A stretch of DNA of 64,000 bases, from assembly GCF_004363725.1 (NCBI RefSeq), contig NZ_SNZF01000002.1, positions 1 to 64,000 on the forward strand, given 5' to 3'. Positions 44,615 through 54,034 of the stretch are shown in pieces. Under the pieces are notes generated by a model. The model was given only the letters and a program-made list of their open reading frames with translations. It searched no databases and was not told the DNA's origin. Positions within the stretch are counted from its first letter, which is position 1, and each line of letters opens with the position of its first letter. Both the position numbers and the translations under genes were made by a program. The DNA comes from Aquamicrobium defluvii (GTDB lineage: Bacteria; Pseudomonadota; Alphaproteobacteria; Rhizobiales; Rhizobiaceae).

Positions 44615-46239
44615 GCACGCCCCTCCTTTCCGTTCGCGATCTCTCGGTCGCCTTCTCGCAAGGGGGGCGGACCTCGCTCGCCGTCGATCATGTGTCCTTC
44701 GACATCGGCAAGGGCGAGACGCTGGCGCTGGTGGGTGAGTCCGGTTCCGGCAAATCGGTCTCGGCGCTGTCGGTGCTGAAGCTCCTTCCCTATCCGGCCG
44801 CCAGCCACCCTTCCGGGGAAATCCTGTTCGGCGGGCAGGACCTGATGCGGCTCGGTGAAAACGGGCTGCGCAAGGTGCGCGGCAACAAGATCACCATGAT
44901 CTTTCAGGAGCCGATGACCTCGCTCAATCCGCTGCACACGATCGAGCAGCAGATCGTCGAGGTGCTGAAGCTGCATCGCGGCATGGGCGATGCGCAGGCG
45001 CGCAAACGCACGCTGGACCTGCTCAACGAGGTCGGCATCCGCGAGCCGGAAAAGCGGCTCGACGCCTATCCCCACCAGCTTTCGGGCGGGCAGCGCCAGC
45101 GCGTCATGATCGCCATGGCGCTCGCCAACGAGCCCGAACTGCTGATCGCCGACGAGCCGACCACGGCGCTCGACGTGACGGTTCAGGCCCAGATTCTTCT
45201 TCTCCTCGACACCCTGAAGAAGAACAACGGCATGTCGATGCTGTTCATCACCCACGACCTCGGCATCGTGCGCAAGATCGCCGACCGGGTCTGCGTGATG
45301 ACAAAAGGCAAGGTGGTCGAGATCGGGCCGACGAAGGACATCTTCGCCAATCCGCAGCACGAATACACCCGCCATCTGCTGGCGGCAGAGCCCCGGGGCA
45401 AGCCGCCCGCCGCGGACCCCGCCGCCAAAGCGGTGATGCATGGCGAGGACGTGAAGGTCTGGTTCCCGATCAAGCAGGGCTTTTTCCGCAAGACCGTCGA
45501 CCATGTGAAGGCCGTCGACGGCATAGATGTGACAGTGCGCGAGGGCCAGACGCTTGGCATCGTTGGCGAATCCGGCTCCGGCAAGACCACGCTCGGCCTT
45601 GCGCTGGCGCGCATGATCTCCTCCACCGGCAAGATCCGTTTTGACGGGCGCGACATCGACGCGCTGTCGTTCAACGAGATGCGGCCGCTGCGGCGCGAAC
45701 TGCAGATCGTGTTCCAGGACCCCTACGGCTCGCTCAGCCCGCGCATGTCGGTGTCGGAGATCATCGAGGAAGGGCTGAAGATCCACGAGCCGAAACTCTC
45801 CGCAGACGAGCGCGACGACCGTATCGTCGACGTGCTCAGGGAGGTCGGCCTCGATCCGGAAACGCGCTTCCGTTACCCGCACGAATTTTCGGGCGGGCAG
45901 CGCCAGCGCATCGCCATTGCCCGCGCCATGGTGCTCAAGCCCCGCTTCGTCATGCTGGACGAGCCGACCTCGGCGCTCGACATGAGCGTGCAGGCACAGG
46001 TGGTCGACCTGCTGCGCGACCTGCAAGCCAAACACAACCTTGCCTATCTTTTCATCAGCCACGACCTGAAGGTGGTGCGCGCGCTCGCCAACGAGGTGAT
46101 CGTCATGCGCAACGGCAAGGTGGTGGAGGCCGGCCCGGCGGCGCAGATCTTCGAAGCGCCGCGGACCGACTACACGAAGGCGCTGATCTCGGCGGCCTTC
46201 CGGATCGAAACCGCCCCCGAAGGCGTGGTTTCGGAATAA
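44611..46239 (+). CDS. yejF: Peptide ABC transporter ATP-binding protein YejF (two ATPase domains)
   Basis: 542 residues with GTG start inside the yejE stop. Two complete ABC cassettes: Walker A GESGSGKS near 43-50 and again near 325, each followed by SGGQRQR and an [12 protein letters not shown] or [11 protein letters not shown]alker B. The oligopeptide-family region after each cassette is present. It drives YejBE. Last gene of the yejA-A2-BEF operon. Confidence 0.95.
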   Translation: MSTPLLSVRDLSVAFSQGGRTSLAVDHVSFDIGKGETLALVGESGSGKSVSALSVLKLLPYPAASHPSGEILFGGQDLMRLGENGLRKVRGNKITMIFQEPMTSLNPLHTIEQQIVEVLKLHRGMGDAQARKRTLDLLNEVGIREPEKRLDAYPHQLSGGQRQRVMIAMALANEPELLIADEPTTALDVTVQAQILLLLDTLKKNNGMSMLFITHDLGIVRKIADRVCVMTKGKVVEIGPTKDIFANPQHEYTRHLLAAEPRGKPPAADPAAKAVMHGEDVKVWFPIKQGFFRKTVDHVKAVDGIDVTVREGQTLGIVGESGSGKTTLGLALARMISSTGKIRFDGRDIDALSFNEMRPLRRELQIVFQDPYGSLSPRMSVSEIIEEGLKIHEPKLSADERDDRIVDVLREVGLDPETRFRYPHEFSGGQRQRIAIARAMVLKPRFVMLDEPTSALDMSVQAQVVDLLRDLQAKHNLAYLFISHDLKVVRALANEVIVMRNGKVVEAGPAAQIFEAPRTDYTKALISAAFRIETAPEGVVSE

Positions 46240-46256
46240 TTGTCGAGGAGGATATC

Positions 46257-47210
46257 TTGAGCAATCCGGGCACGGGCCGCGTTCTGCTTGCGGTCAACGC
46301 GTTCCACCCCCAGCGCTGGCACGAACTGCTGTCGGCCGAGCGGGAAGTCGTTCTGGAGCGTAATACGGACACCGATGCGTCCATCACCTATGCGGTCGTG
46401 TGGAAGCAGAAGCCGAACCTGCTCGCCGGACTGCCAAACCTCAAGGTCATCTTCTCCGTCGGCGCGGGCGTCGATCACATCGTGGAGGACGCCACCATCC
46501 CCGCCGACGTCCCGGTGGTGCGCGTGGTCGCGGAAGACCTGACGCGGCACATGGTTGAATATGTCGTGTGGCGCGTGCTCGATCATCATCGTCAGGGCCG
46601 GCAGTATCGCGAGCAGCAGCGCCTGCGCGCCTGGCACGACATCGACCAGCGCAATGCCGACGACGTGTCGGTCGGCATCATGGGCTTCGGCCATCTGGGG
46701 CGCGCGGCAGCCAGCGCCCTCATGGCGCTCGGCTTCCGCATCAATGGCTGGGCGCGCTCGGCGCGCGAGATGGAAGGCGTCACCACCTATGCCGGCGACG
46801 CCGGGCTGGTGCCTTTCCTCAACGCCACCGATATTCTCGTCGTCCTGCTGCCGCTGACGAAGGCGACCACCGGCATCATCGACTACAAGCTTCTCAAGGA
46901 ACTGCGCCGGCGCAATGCGCTGGGCGGCTCGGTGCTTGTCAATGCAGGACGGGGCCGCTTGCAGAAGGAGGCCGACATCCTGCGCGCGCTGGACGACGGA
47001 ACGCTCAAGGAAGCGAGCCTCGACGTGTTCGAGATCGAGCCGCTGCCGAAAACCAGCCCGCTGTGGAGCCATCCGAAGGTGTTCGTCACACCGCATGCGG
47101 CAGCGACTTCGGACGCCGAACATCTGGTGCCGGTGATGCTCGGGCAGATGGCCGCCTACGAGCGGGGCGAGGAGCTGGAAAACCTGATCGACCGCGAAGC
47201 CGGCTACTGA
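46257..47210 (+). CDS. D-2-hydroxyacid dehydrogenase (glyoxylate/hydroxypyruvate reductase A-like)
   Basis: 317 residues. NAD(P)-binding VGIMGFGHLGRAAASAL, catalytic Arg in VNAGRGRLQKEADIL, Glu in DVFEIEPLP and His in VFVTPHAAATS are all present. Closest to GhrA in size and in the lack of a long N-terminal extension. It would reduce glyoxylate or hydroxypyruvate. TTG start with GAGGAGGATATC just upstream, 17 bp after yejF. Its 3' end overlaps the convergent lipoprotein gene by 7 bp. Confidence 0.9.
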   Translation: MSNPGTGRVLLAVNAFHPQRWHELLSAEREVVLERNTDTDASITYAVVWKQKPNLLAGLPNLKVIFSVGAGVDHIVEDATIPADVPVVRVVAEDLTRHMVEYVVWRVLDHHRQGRQYREQQRLRAWHDIDQRNADDVSVGIMGFGHLGRAAASALMALGFRINGWARSAREMEGVTTYAGDAGLVPFLNATDILVVLLPLTKATTGIIDYKLLKELRRRNALGGSVLVNAGRGRLQKEADILRALDDGTLKEASLDVFEIEPLPKTSPLWSHPKVFVTPHAAATSDAEHLVPVMLGQMAAYERGEELENLIDREAGY

Positions 47211-47566
47211 GGCACGGCGGGCGCAGGGGCCGCGCATTTGCGCCGCGTCAGCGACCTGTTCATGGCGTCGATCTCGCCGCGCGCGGCCTCGGCCTTGCGG
47301 CGGCGCTCGCTGCGCACGTCTGGCGTCAGCGGCCCGACGCCATAGGGCTGGCGCACGAAGACGGGCCTGGCGTCCAGCGGCAATCCGTACTGGGCGGCCA
47401 GCGCATCGCGGTGCATGAACAGCGTGTCGCAGGGCACGCTGTCGTAAGGCAGCGCCGAGACAACGGCCTGATCCTGACGTTCGGTCAGCGAGTTGCCGCA
47501 CCCCGCCACCATCACGCTTATGCCGGCGGCACCACAAATCCGCACTGCTGCGACCAATCTCGACAA
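47204..47566 (-). CDS. Small conserved lipoprotein of unknown function
   Basis: 120 residues. Signal sequence with lipobox VMVAGC, then GNSLTERQDQAVVSALPYDSVPCDTLFMHRDALAAQYGLPLDA and a C-terminal ERRRKAEAARGEIDAMNRSLTRRKC. This pattern recurs in rhizobial proteins annotated only as hypothetical. The start is a TTG with AGGGAGACGG upstream; an ATG 51 nt earlier is an alternative with a poor site. Two Cys in the mature part (SVPCD and RRKC) could pair. Convergent with the dehydrogenase. Confidence 0.72.
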   Translation of the reverse strand: MSRLVAAVRICGAAGISVMVAGCGNSLTERQDQAVVSALPYDSVPCDTLFMHRDALAAQYGLPLDARPVFVRQPYGVGPLTPDVRSERRRKAEAARGEIDAMNRSLTRRKCAAPAPAVPQ

Positions 47567-47731
47567 TGCCGTCTCCCTGTCCCGACGCAGGGCCGACTTA
47601 TGGCAGGATTCGGGCATTGTGTAGACCATGCGGCGAATTGGCCGAAACAAGAGGCAGAAAAATTCAAAAAGCGGTTTCCCGTTCCTTTCCCGATGCTATA
47701 GGCAGGCAATGCCACAGCAGGAGTGCAAGGA

Positions 47732-48409
47732 ATGAGCGCAAGGACCCTGATCGCACCGTCGGTTCTGTCATCGGACTTCTCGAAACTCGGCGACGAGGTC
47801 GAGGCTATTGTCGAGGCTGGCGCGGACTGGGTGCATCTCGACGTCATGGACGGCCACTTCGTGCCCAACATCACCTTCGGCGCACCCGTCATCAAGGCGA
47901 TCCGCAATCGCACCGACGCCTATTTCGACGCCCATCTGATGATCGCGCCGGTCGATCCCTATCTGGCGGCCTTCGCCGAGGCCGGCTGCGACGGCATCAC
48001 CGTCCATGCCGAGGCCGGCCCGCATCTCGACCGCTCGCTGCAAACCATCCGCAACCTCGGCAGGAAGGCCGGCGTCTCGCTCAATCCCGCCACCCCGGAA
48101 AACGCCATCGAATATGTGCTCGACCGGCTGGACCTCATACTGCTGATGACGATCAACCCCGGTTTCGGCGGACAGGCATTCATTCCGGCGGTGGTGGAGA
48201 AGGTGAGGCGCGTCAAGGCGATGATCGGCGAGCGCCCCATCGACATCCAGATCGACGGCGGCGTCACGCCGGAGACGGCGCCCCTGATCGCCGCTGCCGG
48301 CGCGAACGTGCTGGTGGCAGGCACGGCCGTGTTCAAGGGCGGCACGGTGGCCTCCTACCGCGCCAATATCGAGGCGATCCGCCAGGCGGCCGACGCCGCC
48401 CGCGAATAA
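47732..48409 (+). CDS. rpe: Ribulose-phosphate 3-epimerase
   Basis: 225 residues, TIM barrel. [14 protein letters not shown] (catalytic Ser/Asp region), [16 protein letters not shown] (metal His/Asp), [22 protein letters not shown] and [12 protein letters not shown] are all in place. It interconverts ribulose-5-P and xylulose-5-P in the pentose phosphate/Calvin pathways. ATG preceded by AGGAGTGCAAGGA; a GTG 9 nt upstream is less likely. Confidence 0.96.
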   Translation: MSARTLIAPSVLSSDFSKLGDEVEAIVEAGADWVHLDVMDGHFVPNITFGAPVIKAIRNRTDAYFDAHLMIAPVDPYLAAFAEAGCDGITVHAEAGPHLDRSLQTIRNLGRKAGVSLNPATPENAIEYVLDRLDLILLMTINPGFGGQAFIPAVVEKVRRVKAMIGERPIDIQIDGGVTPETAPLIAAAGANVLVAGTAVFKGGTVASYRANIEAIRQAADAARE

Positions 48410-48464
48410 ACGACCTGCACCTCGGCTTTTTCGTCGACCGGCTTGCACCGAACCCTTTTGCGCC

Positions 48465-49625
48465 TCAGGCCCGGAACGAGCGCACGCCGTCGATCCATAC
48501 TGAGGCCACGTCAAGGTCGTCCGACAGCGCGACGATGTTGGCGCGCATGCCTTTCATCAGCCGTCCGAGACGCTGCGACTGCCCGACCGCCTGCGCCGGG
48601 CAGGTCGAGGCCATGCGCAGGGCCTCGCCGAGTTCAAGACCGATGGTGCGGTGCATGAAACGCACGGCCGAGATCATGTCGAGATCGGCGCCGGCCAGCG
48701 TTCCGTCGCCAAGCCGCAGGCTGCCCCCCCTGCGATAGACGGTGCGCCCGTTCAACGTGAAAGAGGACATGAGCGTGCCGATCGTCGCCATCGCATCGGT
48801 GACGAGGAAAATTCTCGCCGGGCCGCGCTTGGCCCTGAGCGCAATCGCCATGGTGGCCGGATCGACATGGATGCCGTCCGCGATCAGACCGGCGAACAAG
48901 GTGCCGGTATCGATGGCCGCGCCGGCAAGCCCCGGCTCCCGGCTGCCCAGCGGGCTCATCGCGTTGAAGAGGTGCGTGGCCATGGTCGCGCCGGCTTTCG
49001 CATAGGCGGTCGCAGTCGCATAGGAGGCGTCGGAATGGCCGAGGCTTACAATGACGCCGGCCTTCGCCAGCGCCTCCACCTGTTCGGGGCTCACCGATTC
49101 CGGCGCGATCGTTGTCAGAAGCACCGGCATGGCGCCGGCCGCCGCCACCAGCGCCTTCAGATCGCCGTCTTCCATCCTGCGGATCAGTTCCGGATCGTGC
49201 GCGCCCTTGCGGGCCAGCGACAGATGCGGGCCTTCGAGATGGAGGCCGAGGAAACCGGGAACATTTTTGACCGCCGCCTGCCTGCCCGCGTCTATCGCCG
49301 CCGCGGTGATCTGCGGGGTATCGGTGATCAGGGTGGGCAGCAGTGCCGTGGTGCCGAACGGTACATGGGCGGCACAGATGGTTTCGATGGAGGCGAGGTC
49401 GGGATGGTCGTTGAGCATCACCCCGCCACCGCCATTGACCTGAAGGTCGATGAAGCCCGGCGCCAGAAAGGCGCCACCGGCCTCGACCCGTTTCACGCCG
49501 GCAGGGATGGAAACAGCCGGCACGATGGCCTCTATCGCGCCATGGGCCACGACCAGTGCCGCGTCGTCATGCCAGGTTTCGCCGTCGAAGATCCTGGCTC
49601 CCGAAAGGGCGAAACGCTCGCTCAT
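48465..49625 (-). CDS. nagA: N-acetylglucosamine-6-phosphate deacetylase
   Basis: 386 residues, amidohydrolase fold. PGFIDLQVNGGGGVMLND (metal-binding region), HLEGPHLSLARKGAHD (Glu/His of the NagA site), VSLGHSDASYATA and LVTDAMATIGT (catalytic Asp). It deacetylates GlcNAc-6-P to glucosamine-6-P. It overlaps the SIS-domain gene by 4 bp (ATGA) and is last in the kinase-gntR-SIS-nagA unit. Confidence 0.95.
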   Translation of the reverse strand: MSERFALSGARIFDGETWHDDAALVVAHGAIEAIVPAVSIPAGVKRVEAGGAFLAPGFIDLQVNGGGGVMLNDHPDLASIETICAAHVPFGTTALLPTLITDTPQITAAAIDAGRQAAVKNVPGFLGLHLEGPHLSLARKGAHDPELIRRMEDGDLKALVAAAGAMPVLLTTIAPESVSPEQVEALAKAGVIVSLGHSDASYATATAYAKAGATMATHLFNAMSPLGSREPGLAGAAIDTGTLFAGLIADGIHVDPATMAIALRAKRGPARIFLVTDAMATIGTLMSSFTLNGRTVYRRGGSLRLGDGTLAGADLDMISAVRFMHRTIGLELGEALRMASTCPAQAVGQSQRLGRLMKGMRANIVALSDDLDVASVWIDGVRSFRA

Positions 49626-50653
49626 ATCGTCTCCGTTACCTTGCGCAGATTGCGGGGCGCATCGGGATCGAGGCCCCTGTGCCGGGCGAAAGCCTCGACG
49701 AATGCATAGAAGGACACGATCAGCGGCAGCGGATCGGTGAGCGGATGGCCGGTGGCCGCGAACGGCAGCCGCGCGGCCTTCGTCACCCGGTCGCTGGTCG
49801 CGAAGGCGGCGGCCTGCTTGTCCGCCAGCGCATCGACGGCCTCGACCAGCGACGGCTCGGCCGCGTCGCGCGCGGCGAGCGCCAGCACCGGAAAGCCCGG
49901 GCCGACCAGCGCCATGGGGCCGTGCATGACCTCTGCCGCACTATAGGCTTCGGCATGAACGCCGCAGGTTTCCTTGAACTTCAGCGCGGCCTCGCTGGCC
50001 ATGGCGCTCGACGGGCCGCGCCCGAGAATGAACAGCGAACCCTCCCTGCCGAACGGCTCGATCAGCGCGCTCCAGTCGCAGGCGAGCGCCCGCTCCAGCG
50101 ACTTCGGCAGTTGCTGTAGCGCCGCCAGAAGCGTTTCGTCGCGGGTGGCGTGCGCCATCAGCGCCAGTCCGGCCACAGCCGAATTGACGAAGGTCTTGGT
50201 GGCGGCGACGCTCCGCTCCGGTCCGGCCATGATGTCGATGGCGTGGTCGCAAACGCCGGCCAGCGGCGAGCCGGCCGTATTGGTGAGGGCAATCGTGACC
50301 GCTCCCTGCTCAGCCGCACTTTGCGCCAGAGCCACGATGTCGGGGCTCTTGCCCGACTGCGACACGGCCAGGCACGCCGCGCGATCGAGGCGCAGCTTTG
50401 CCCCATAGATCGAGGCAACGGACGGCCCGATCGACGCCACCGCCAGTCCGGCTGTCAGCTCCACCGCATATTTCAGATATGTCGCGGCATGGGCGGACGA
50501 GCCACGCGCCACGGTGACGACGAAGCCCGGCGCACGGCGGCGTAAATCCTGCGCGACATCCTCAAGCACGCTGTCCGACCGGTCGAGGAAGCGGGCGACG
50601 GCCTGCGGTATCTCCTCGATCTCGGTTCGCATATAAGTTGCGGCCGTCGTCAT
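49622..50653 (-). CDS. SIS-domain glucosamine-6-phosphate deaminase/isomerase (NagB-II/AgaS-like)
   Basis: 343 residues with two SIS domains resembling the isomerase half of GlmS: VTVARGSSAHAATYLKYAVE, CLAVSQSGKSPDIVALAQSA and LFILGRGPSSAMASEAALKFKETCGVHAEAYSAAEVMHGPMALV. No glutaminase domain is present. In GlcNAc clusters of proteobacteria such proteins replace NagB by deaminating GlcN-6-P to fructose-6-P; that role fits here because no classical nagB is seen. It overlaps both neighbours by 4 bp. Confidence 0.88.
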   Translation of the reverse strand: MTTAATYMRTEIEEIPQAVARFLDRSDSVLEDVAQDLRRRAPGFVVTVARGSSAHAATYLKYAVELTAGLAVASIGPSVASIYGAKLRLDRAACLAVSQSGKSPDIVALAQSAAEQGAVTIALTNTAGSPLAGVCDHAIDIMAGPERSVAATKTFVNSAVAGLALMAHATRDETLLAALQQLPKSLERALACDWSALIEPFGREGSLFILGRGPSSAMASEAALKFKETCGVHAEAYSAAEVMHGPMALVGPGFPVLALAARDAAEPSLVEAVDALADKQAAAFATSDRVTKAARLPFAATGHPLTDPLPLIVSFYAFVEAFARHRGLDPDAPRNLRKVTETI

Positions 50654-51435
50654 GCACTTCCTCCACTGTCATCGCCGGGTCCGCCCAGACGCAGCTCGGC
50701 CACGAAATCATAGGCATCGCCCCGATAGACGGAGCGGGTGAATTCCACCACCCTGCCGCTGGCGAGATAGGAAATGCGTTCGATGCGCAAGCCGGCTGCG
50801 CCAGCCGCAACCTTCAGCAGCTCCGCATCCTGACCGGTGAGGTTGGCGGCCGAAATGCGCTGCACGGCACGTACCGGACGATAGCCCCCCTTGCCCAGCG
50901 CAGCGTAGAGCGAAGCGCCGATGAGCCCGGGTTCGGGCAGCATGCTGGCCGACACGCAGGCACGCTCGATGGCAAGCGGCGTTCCGTCGGCCATGCGCAG
51001 GCGCGCCATGCGCACCACCAGTTCCCGGGCCGACAGGCCGAGCACCATCATCTCGTCGGGCGAGGGCGTGAACACGCCCCGGTCCAGCCATTGCGACGTC
51101 ACGGCCTTGCCGCGCCTTGCCATGTCCTCGGTGAACGAGGTGAGCCGCGACAGCGACTGTTCGACACGCTCGACGCGCGGGGCCACGAACGTGCCTGAGC
51201 CGTGGCGCTGCACCAGCACCCCGCTCTCGACCAGATCGCGCACCGCCTTGCGCACGGTCACACGCGAAATATCCGCCTGAACGGCTATGTCGCGCTCGGA
51301 GGGCAGCGCGTCGCCCGGCCCCAGCAAGCCGTTCCCGACGGCTTCCTCGATGGTCCGGCGCAGATGCAGGTAAAGCGGCTGACCCCGTGCCGTCTCCCTG
51401 ATCCCCGCAAACAGATTGCCGGCAGCCTCAGCCAT
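50650..51435 (-). CDS. GntR/HutC-family regulator with UTRA domain (NagR-like)
   Basis: 261 residues. Winged helix LYLHLRRTIEEAVGNGLLGPGDALPSERDIAVQADISRVTVRKAVRDLVESGVL (about 20-75) and UTRA effector domain (about 95-250, ARLRMADGTPLAIERACVS, GYRPVRAVQRISAANL). UTRA regulators of GlcNAc systems sense GlcNAc-6-P or GlcN-6-P. It overlaps the kinase gene (8 bp) and SIS gene (4 bp). The two TGGTAT direct-repeat sites in the divergent promoter region are its likely operators. Confidence 0.9.
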   Translation of the reverse strand: MAEAAGNLFAGIRETARGQPLYLHLRRTIEEAVGNGLLGPGDALPSERDIAVQADISRVTVRKAVRDLVESGVLVQRHGSGTFVAPRVERVEQSLSRLTSFTEDMARRGKAVTSQWLDRGVFTPSPDEMMVLGLSARELVVRMARLRMADGTPLAIERACVSASMLPEPGLIGASLYAALGKGGYRPVRAVQRISAANLTGQDAELLKVAAGAAGLRIERISYLASGRVVEFTRSVYRGDAYDFVAELRLGGPGDDSGGSA

Positions 51436-52312
51436 TGCCGGCCCCGCCCGCATGGCCGAAATACCGGGCAGCCATGCGCACCGCTCCGGCCAGCGCATCG
51501 CCCTGCGGGTCACGCAGCAAGGCCCGGTAGCGCGGTGCGAGCAAGGGCGCGTAAAGACCTGCCAGCCCGCCCAGAAGGCAAAGCACGTCACCTTCGCCGA
51601 GCCGCAACGCTCCAAGCGCCCCTTCCACATCGGCCACAGCCTTGTCGACGATACGGCGCGCCACCGCATCGCCCCGCGCGGCATGGTCGAAGACCTTGGG
51701 CGCGAAGCCGCCATAATCGCCCGGCTTTGCCGCCACGGTGAATTCGACCACATCCTCGGGATTGTCGCGGAACACGGCCATGATCTCGCGCGTCAGGGCG
51801 GAGGCTTCGCATATGCCGTCATAGGCCAGCAGCGTCTGCTCCAGCAGATCGCGACCGATGCGCGCGCCGCTTGCCTGATCGCCCACCTGAAACCCCCATC
51901 CGCCGACAGGGCGCGAAACGCCGTTGCGGCGCACCCGGTAGGCGCTGCCGGTGCCCAGCACCGCAATCGCGCCGTCGCCGGCACCGATTGCGCCTTCCAG
52001 CGCGATTTCGGCATCGCTTTCCACCCGGCTTTCCCGGAACGGCAGAATGGCCTGCAACTGCTGGCGATAGGTGCCGACATTGGCACCGGCGAGCCCGAGC
52101 ACGGCCGGAGTGCGCACGGTCAGCCCGGAATCCTTGCCGGCCGCGACAAAGGCCCGCTGCGCCGCCTCGACGATATGGGCGCGGGCGCTGGTCAGGTCGG
52201 TACGGATGTTGGCCGCTCCGGAACTGCCGCGCGCCAGCACCTGTCCGTCAGGAGTGGCGAGCGCCGCCCTGCAACCGGTTCCACCGCCATCTATGCCGAG
52301 TATGAAGTCCAC
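51428..52312 (-). CDS. N-acetylglucosamine kinase-like ATPase (BadF/BadG/BcrA family)
   Basis: 294 residues, GTG start (MDFILGIDGGGTGCRAAL) with GGAGG 7 nt upstream. ASKHA-fold phosphate motifs are LGIDGGGT and IAVLGTGSAYRV, with GGWGFQVGDQASGARIGRDLL the family signature of GlcNAc/glucosamine kinases. It would make GlcNAc-6-P from imported GlcNAc in the cytosol. First gene of its unit; the promoter overlaps a TGGTAT direct-repeat site. Confidence 0.88.
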   Translation of the reverse strand: MDFILGIDGGGTGCRAALATPDGQVLARGSSGAANIRTDLTSARAHIVEAAQRAFVAAGKDSGLTVRTPAVLGLAGANVGTYRQQLQAILPFRESRVESDAEIALEGAIGAGDGAIAVLGTGSAYRVRRNGVSRPVGGWGFQVGDQASGARIGRDLLEQTLLAYDGICEASALTREIMAVFRDNPEDVVEFTVAAKPGDYGGFAPKVFDHAARGDAVARRIVDKAVADVEGALGALRLGEGDVLCLLGGLAGLYAPLLAPRYRALLRDPQGDALAGAVRMAARYFGHAGGAGNG

Positions 52313-52334
52313 CTTCGATCCTCCATTCTTTATA

Positions 52335-52351
52335 ATACCACTTAAATACCA
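52335..52351 (-). promoter_or_regulatory. Direct-repeat site A (TGGTAT-N5-TGGTAT) upstream of the kinase operon
   Basis: On the minus strand TGGTAT occurs twice with a 5 bp spacer (period 11), 23 bp upstream of the kinase GTG. The 11 bp period places both half sites on one DNA face. The same arrangement occurs on the plus strand at site B. Probably GntR operator half sites; note that GntR/HutC operators are usually inverted repeats. Confidence 0.55.
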
Positions 52352-52477
52352 ATATCCAAGTGTTAATTTTGAACGCATGACGCAACAGCAGAAGAACGAG
52401 CCAATTTGTTAAAATACAAGAGATTTTCATGCCACCTCCGCGTGCCCGCCCGCAAAAGGTTAATAAGCGTGGACAAG

Positions 52478-52494
52478 TGGTATTTTTTTGGTAT
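52478..52494 (+). promoter_or_regulatory. Direct-repeat site B (TGGTAT-N5-TGGTAT) upstream of the importer operon
   Basis: TGGTAT-TTTTT-TGGTAT, period 11, in mirror orientation to site A across the divergent region. It lies 278 bp upstream of the binding-protein start and 29 bp upstream of a possible leader ORF. Two matching sites in one intergenic region point to shared control of both operons. Confidence 0.55.
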
Positions 52495-52522
52495 TGTTTT
52501 AACCAGGAGAACGAGGGGAGCG

Positions 52523-52747
52523 ATGGATATCCGCAGCACGATTGCGCACCGGACAGCCGGCTTCCGCAAACATCTGCGGCAGCCGCAGGCCCGCATTCTT
52601 TTCCAACACGCCTGTCGAAGCCAGCCGGAAACCCGCTTTCCGATGGCCGCGCACCTGTTCATAATCGGGAAAGCGTTCAGGCAGGGCTTCCGCAGCCCGG
52701 CGCGCCGCCGCCCGTATGCGCAGCTTCATTCGACACAACCGGCCTGA
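52523..52747 (+). CDS. Possible 74-residue leader ORF upstream of the importer
   Basis: An ATG frame (MDIRSTIAHRTAGFRKHL...) with AGGAG and GAGGGGAG upstream (the latter spaced only 2 nt), ending 24 bp before the binding-protein gene. The product is basic and Arg/His/Gln-rich, with no recognised domain; codon use is less regular than in the neighbours. It may be a translated leader, or just a transcribed 5' region. The opposite strand is also open here, so coding is not established. Confidence 0.25.
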   Translation: MDIRSTIAHRTAGFRKHLRQPQARILFQHACRSQPETRFPMAAHLFIIGKAFRQGFRSPARRRPYAQLHSTQPA

Positions 52748-52771
52748 AAAGGCCCAACAGGGAGACCGAGC

Positions 52772-54025
52772 ATGAACATGAAACTCTTCACCGCAGCGCT
52801 TCTGGGATCGAGCCTCCTGTGCTCGGCCGCCCATGCGCAGGAAGCCACGCTCACCATCGAAAGCTGGCGCAATGACGACCTCGCCATCTGGCAGGAGAAG
52901 CTCATCCCCGCTTTCCAGGCCGCCCACCCCGATGTCAAGGTGGTGTTCTCGCCTTCGGCTCCGACCGAATACAATGCCGCCCTCAATGCCAAGCTCGACG
53001 CCGGTTCGGCCGGCGACATCATCACCTGCCGTCCGTTCGACGCCTCGCTCGACCTGTTCAAGAACGGCAAGCTCGCCGACCTGACCGGTCTTTCCGGCAT
53101 GGAAAACTTCTCCGACGTCGCGAAGTCGGCCTGGACCACCGACGACGGCAAGCAGACCTTCTGCGTGCCTATGGCCTCGGTGATCCACGGCTTCATCTAC
53201 AACAAGGACGCCTTCAAGGAGCTCGGCATCGAACCGCCGGCGACCGAGGACGAGTTCTTCGCCGCCCTCGACAAGATCAAGGAAGACGGCAACTACATCC
53301 CCATGGCCATGGGCACCAAGGACCTGTGGGAAGCCGCCACCATGGGCTACCAGAACATCGGCCCCAACTACTGGCATGGCGAGGAGGGCCGTCTGGCGCT
53401 CATCAAGGGCGAGCAGAAGCTGACCGATCCGCAATGGGTGGAGCCCTTCGCCACGCTGGCGAAGTGGAAACCCTATCTCGGCGACGGCTTCGAGGCGCAG
53501 ACCTACCCCGACAGCCAGAACCTGTTCACGCTCGGCCGCGCCGCCATCTTCCCGGCCGGCTCGTGGGAGATTTCGGTGTTCAACACGCAGGTCGACTTCG
53601 AGATGGGCGCCTTCCCGCCCCCGGTCAAGGCGGCCGGCGACACCTGCTACATTTCCGATCACACCGATATCGGCATCGGCATGAACGCCGCCACCAAGAA
53701 CCCGGAAGCCGCGAAAACCTTCCTCACCTGGGTGGCCTCGCCGGAATTCGCCGAGATCTACGCAAACGCCCTGCCCGGTTTCTTCAGCCTGAACTCGACG
53801 CCGGTCAAGATGGAAGACCCGCTGGCGCAGGAGTTCGTCTCGTGGCGCGGCAAGTGTAAGTCGACCATCCGCTCGACCTACCAGATCCTGTCGCGCGGCA
53901 CGCCCAATCTCGAAAACGAAACCTGGGTGGAATCCGCCAACGTGATCAACGGCACGGTGACGCCGGAGGAGGCAGGCAAGAAGCTTCAGGCCGGTCTCGA
54001 CAGCTGGTACAAGCCGGCCGAGTGA
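52772..54025 (+). CDS. Carbohydrate ABC transporter substrate-binding protein
   Basis: 417 residues. Signal peptide 1-22 (ending AHA-QE). Family 1 solute-binding fold: TLTIESWRNDDLAIWQEKLIPAFQAAHPDVKV, ITCRPFDASLDLFKNGKLADLTGL, YNKDAFKELGIEPPATEDEFFAAL and GRAAIFPAGSWEI. It should bind a sugar in the periplasm; GlcNAc or a chito-oligosaccharide is suggested by the divergent GlcNAc genes. A strong hairpin and a repeat separate it from the permease genes. Confidence 0.9.
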   Translation: MNMKLFTAALLGSSLLCSAAHAQEATLTIESWRNDDLAIWQEKLIPAFQAAHPDVKVVFSPSAPTEYNAALNAKLDAGSAGDIITCRPFDASLDLFKNGKLADLTGLSGMENFSDVAKSAWTTDDGKQTFCVPMASVIHGFIYNKDAFKELGIEPPATEDEFFAALDKIKEDGNYIPMAMGTKDLWEAATMGYQNIGPNYWHGEEGRLALIKGEQKLTDPQWVEPFATLAKWKPYLGDGFEAQTYPDSQNLFTLGRAAIFPAGSWEISVFNTQVDFEMGAFPPPVKAAGDTCYISDHTDIGIGMNAATKNPEAAKTFLTWVASPEFAEIYANALPGFFSLNSTPVKMEDPLAQEFVSWRGKCKSTIRSTYQILSRGTPNLENETWVESANVINGTVTPEEAGKKLQAGLDSWYKPAE

Positions 54026-54034
54026 TCAGGGGAT

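Noticed and set aside
44491..46062. 523-codon minus-strand frame opposite yejF
   Set aside because: Shadow of two ABC cassettes; no independent evidence of coding.
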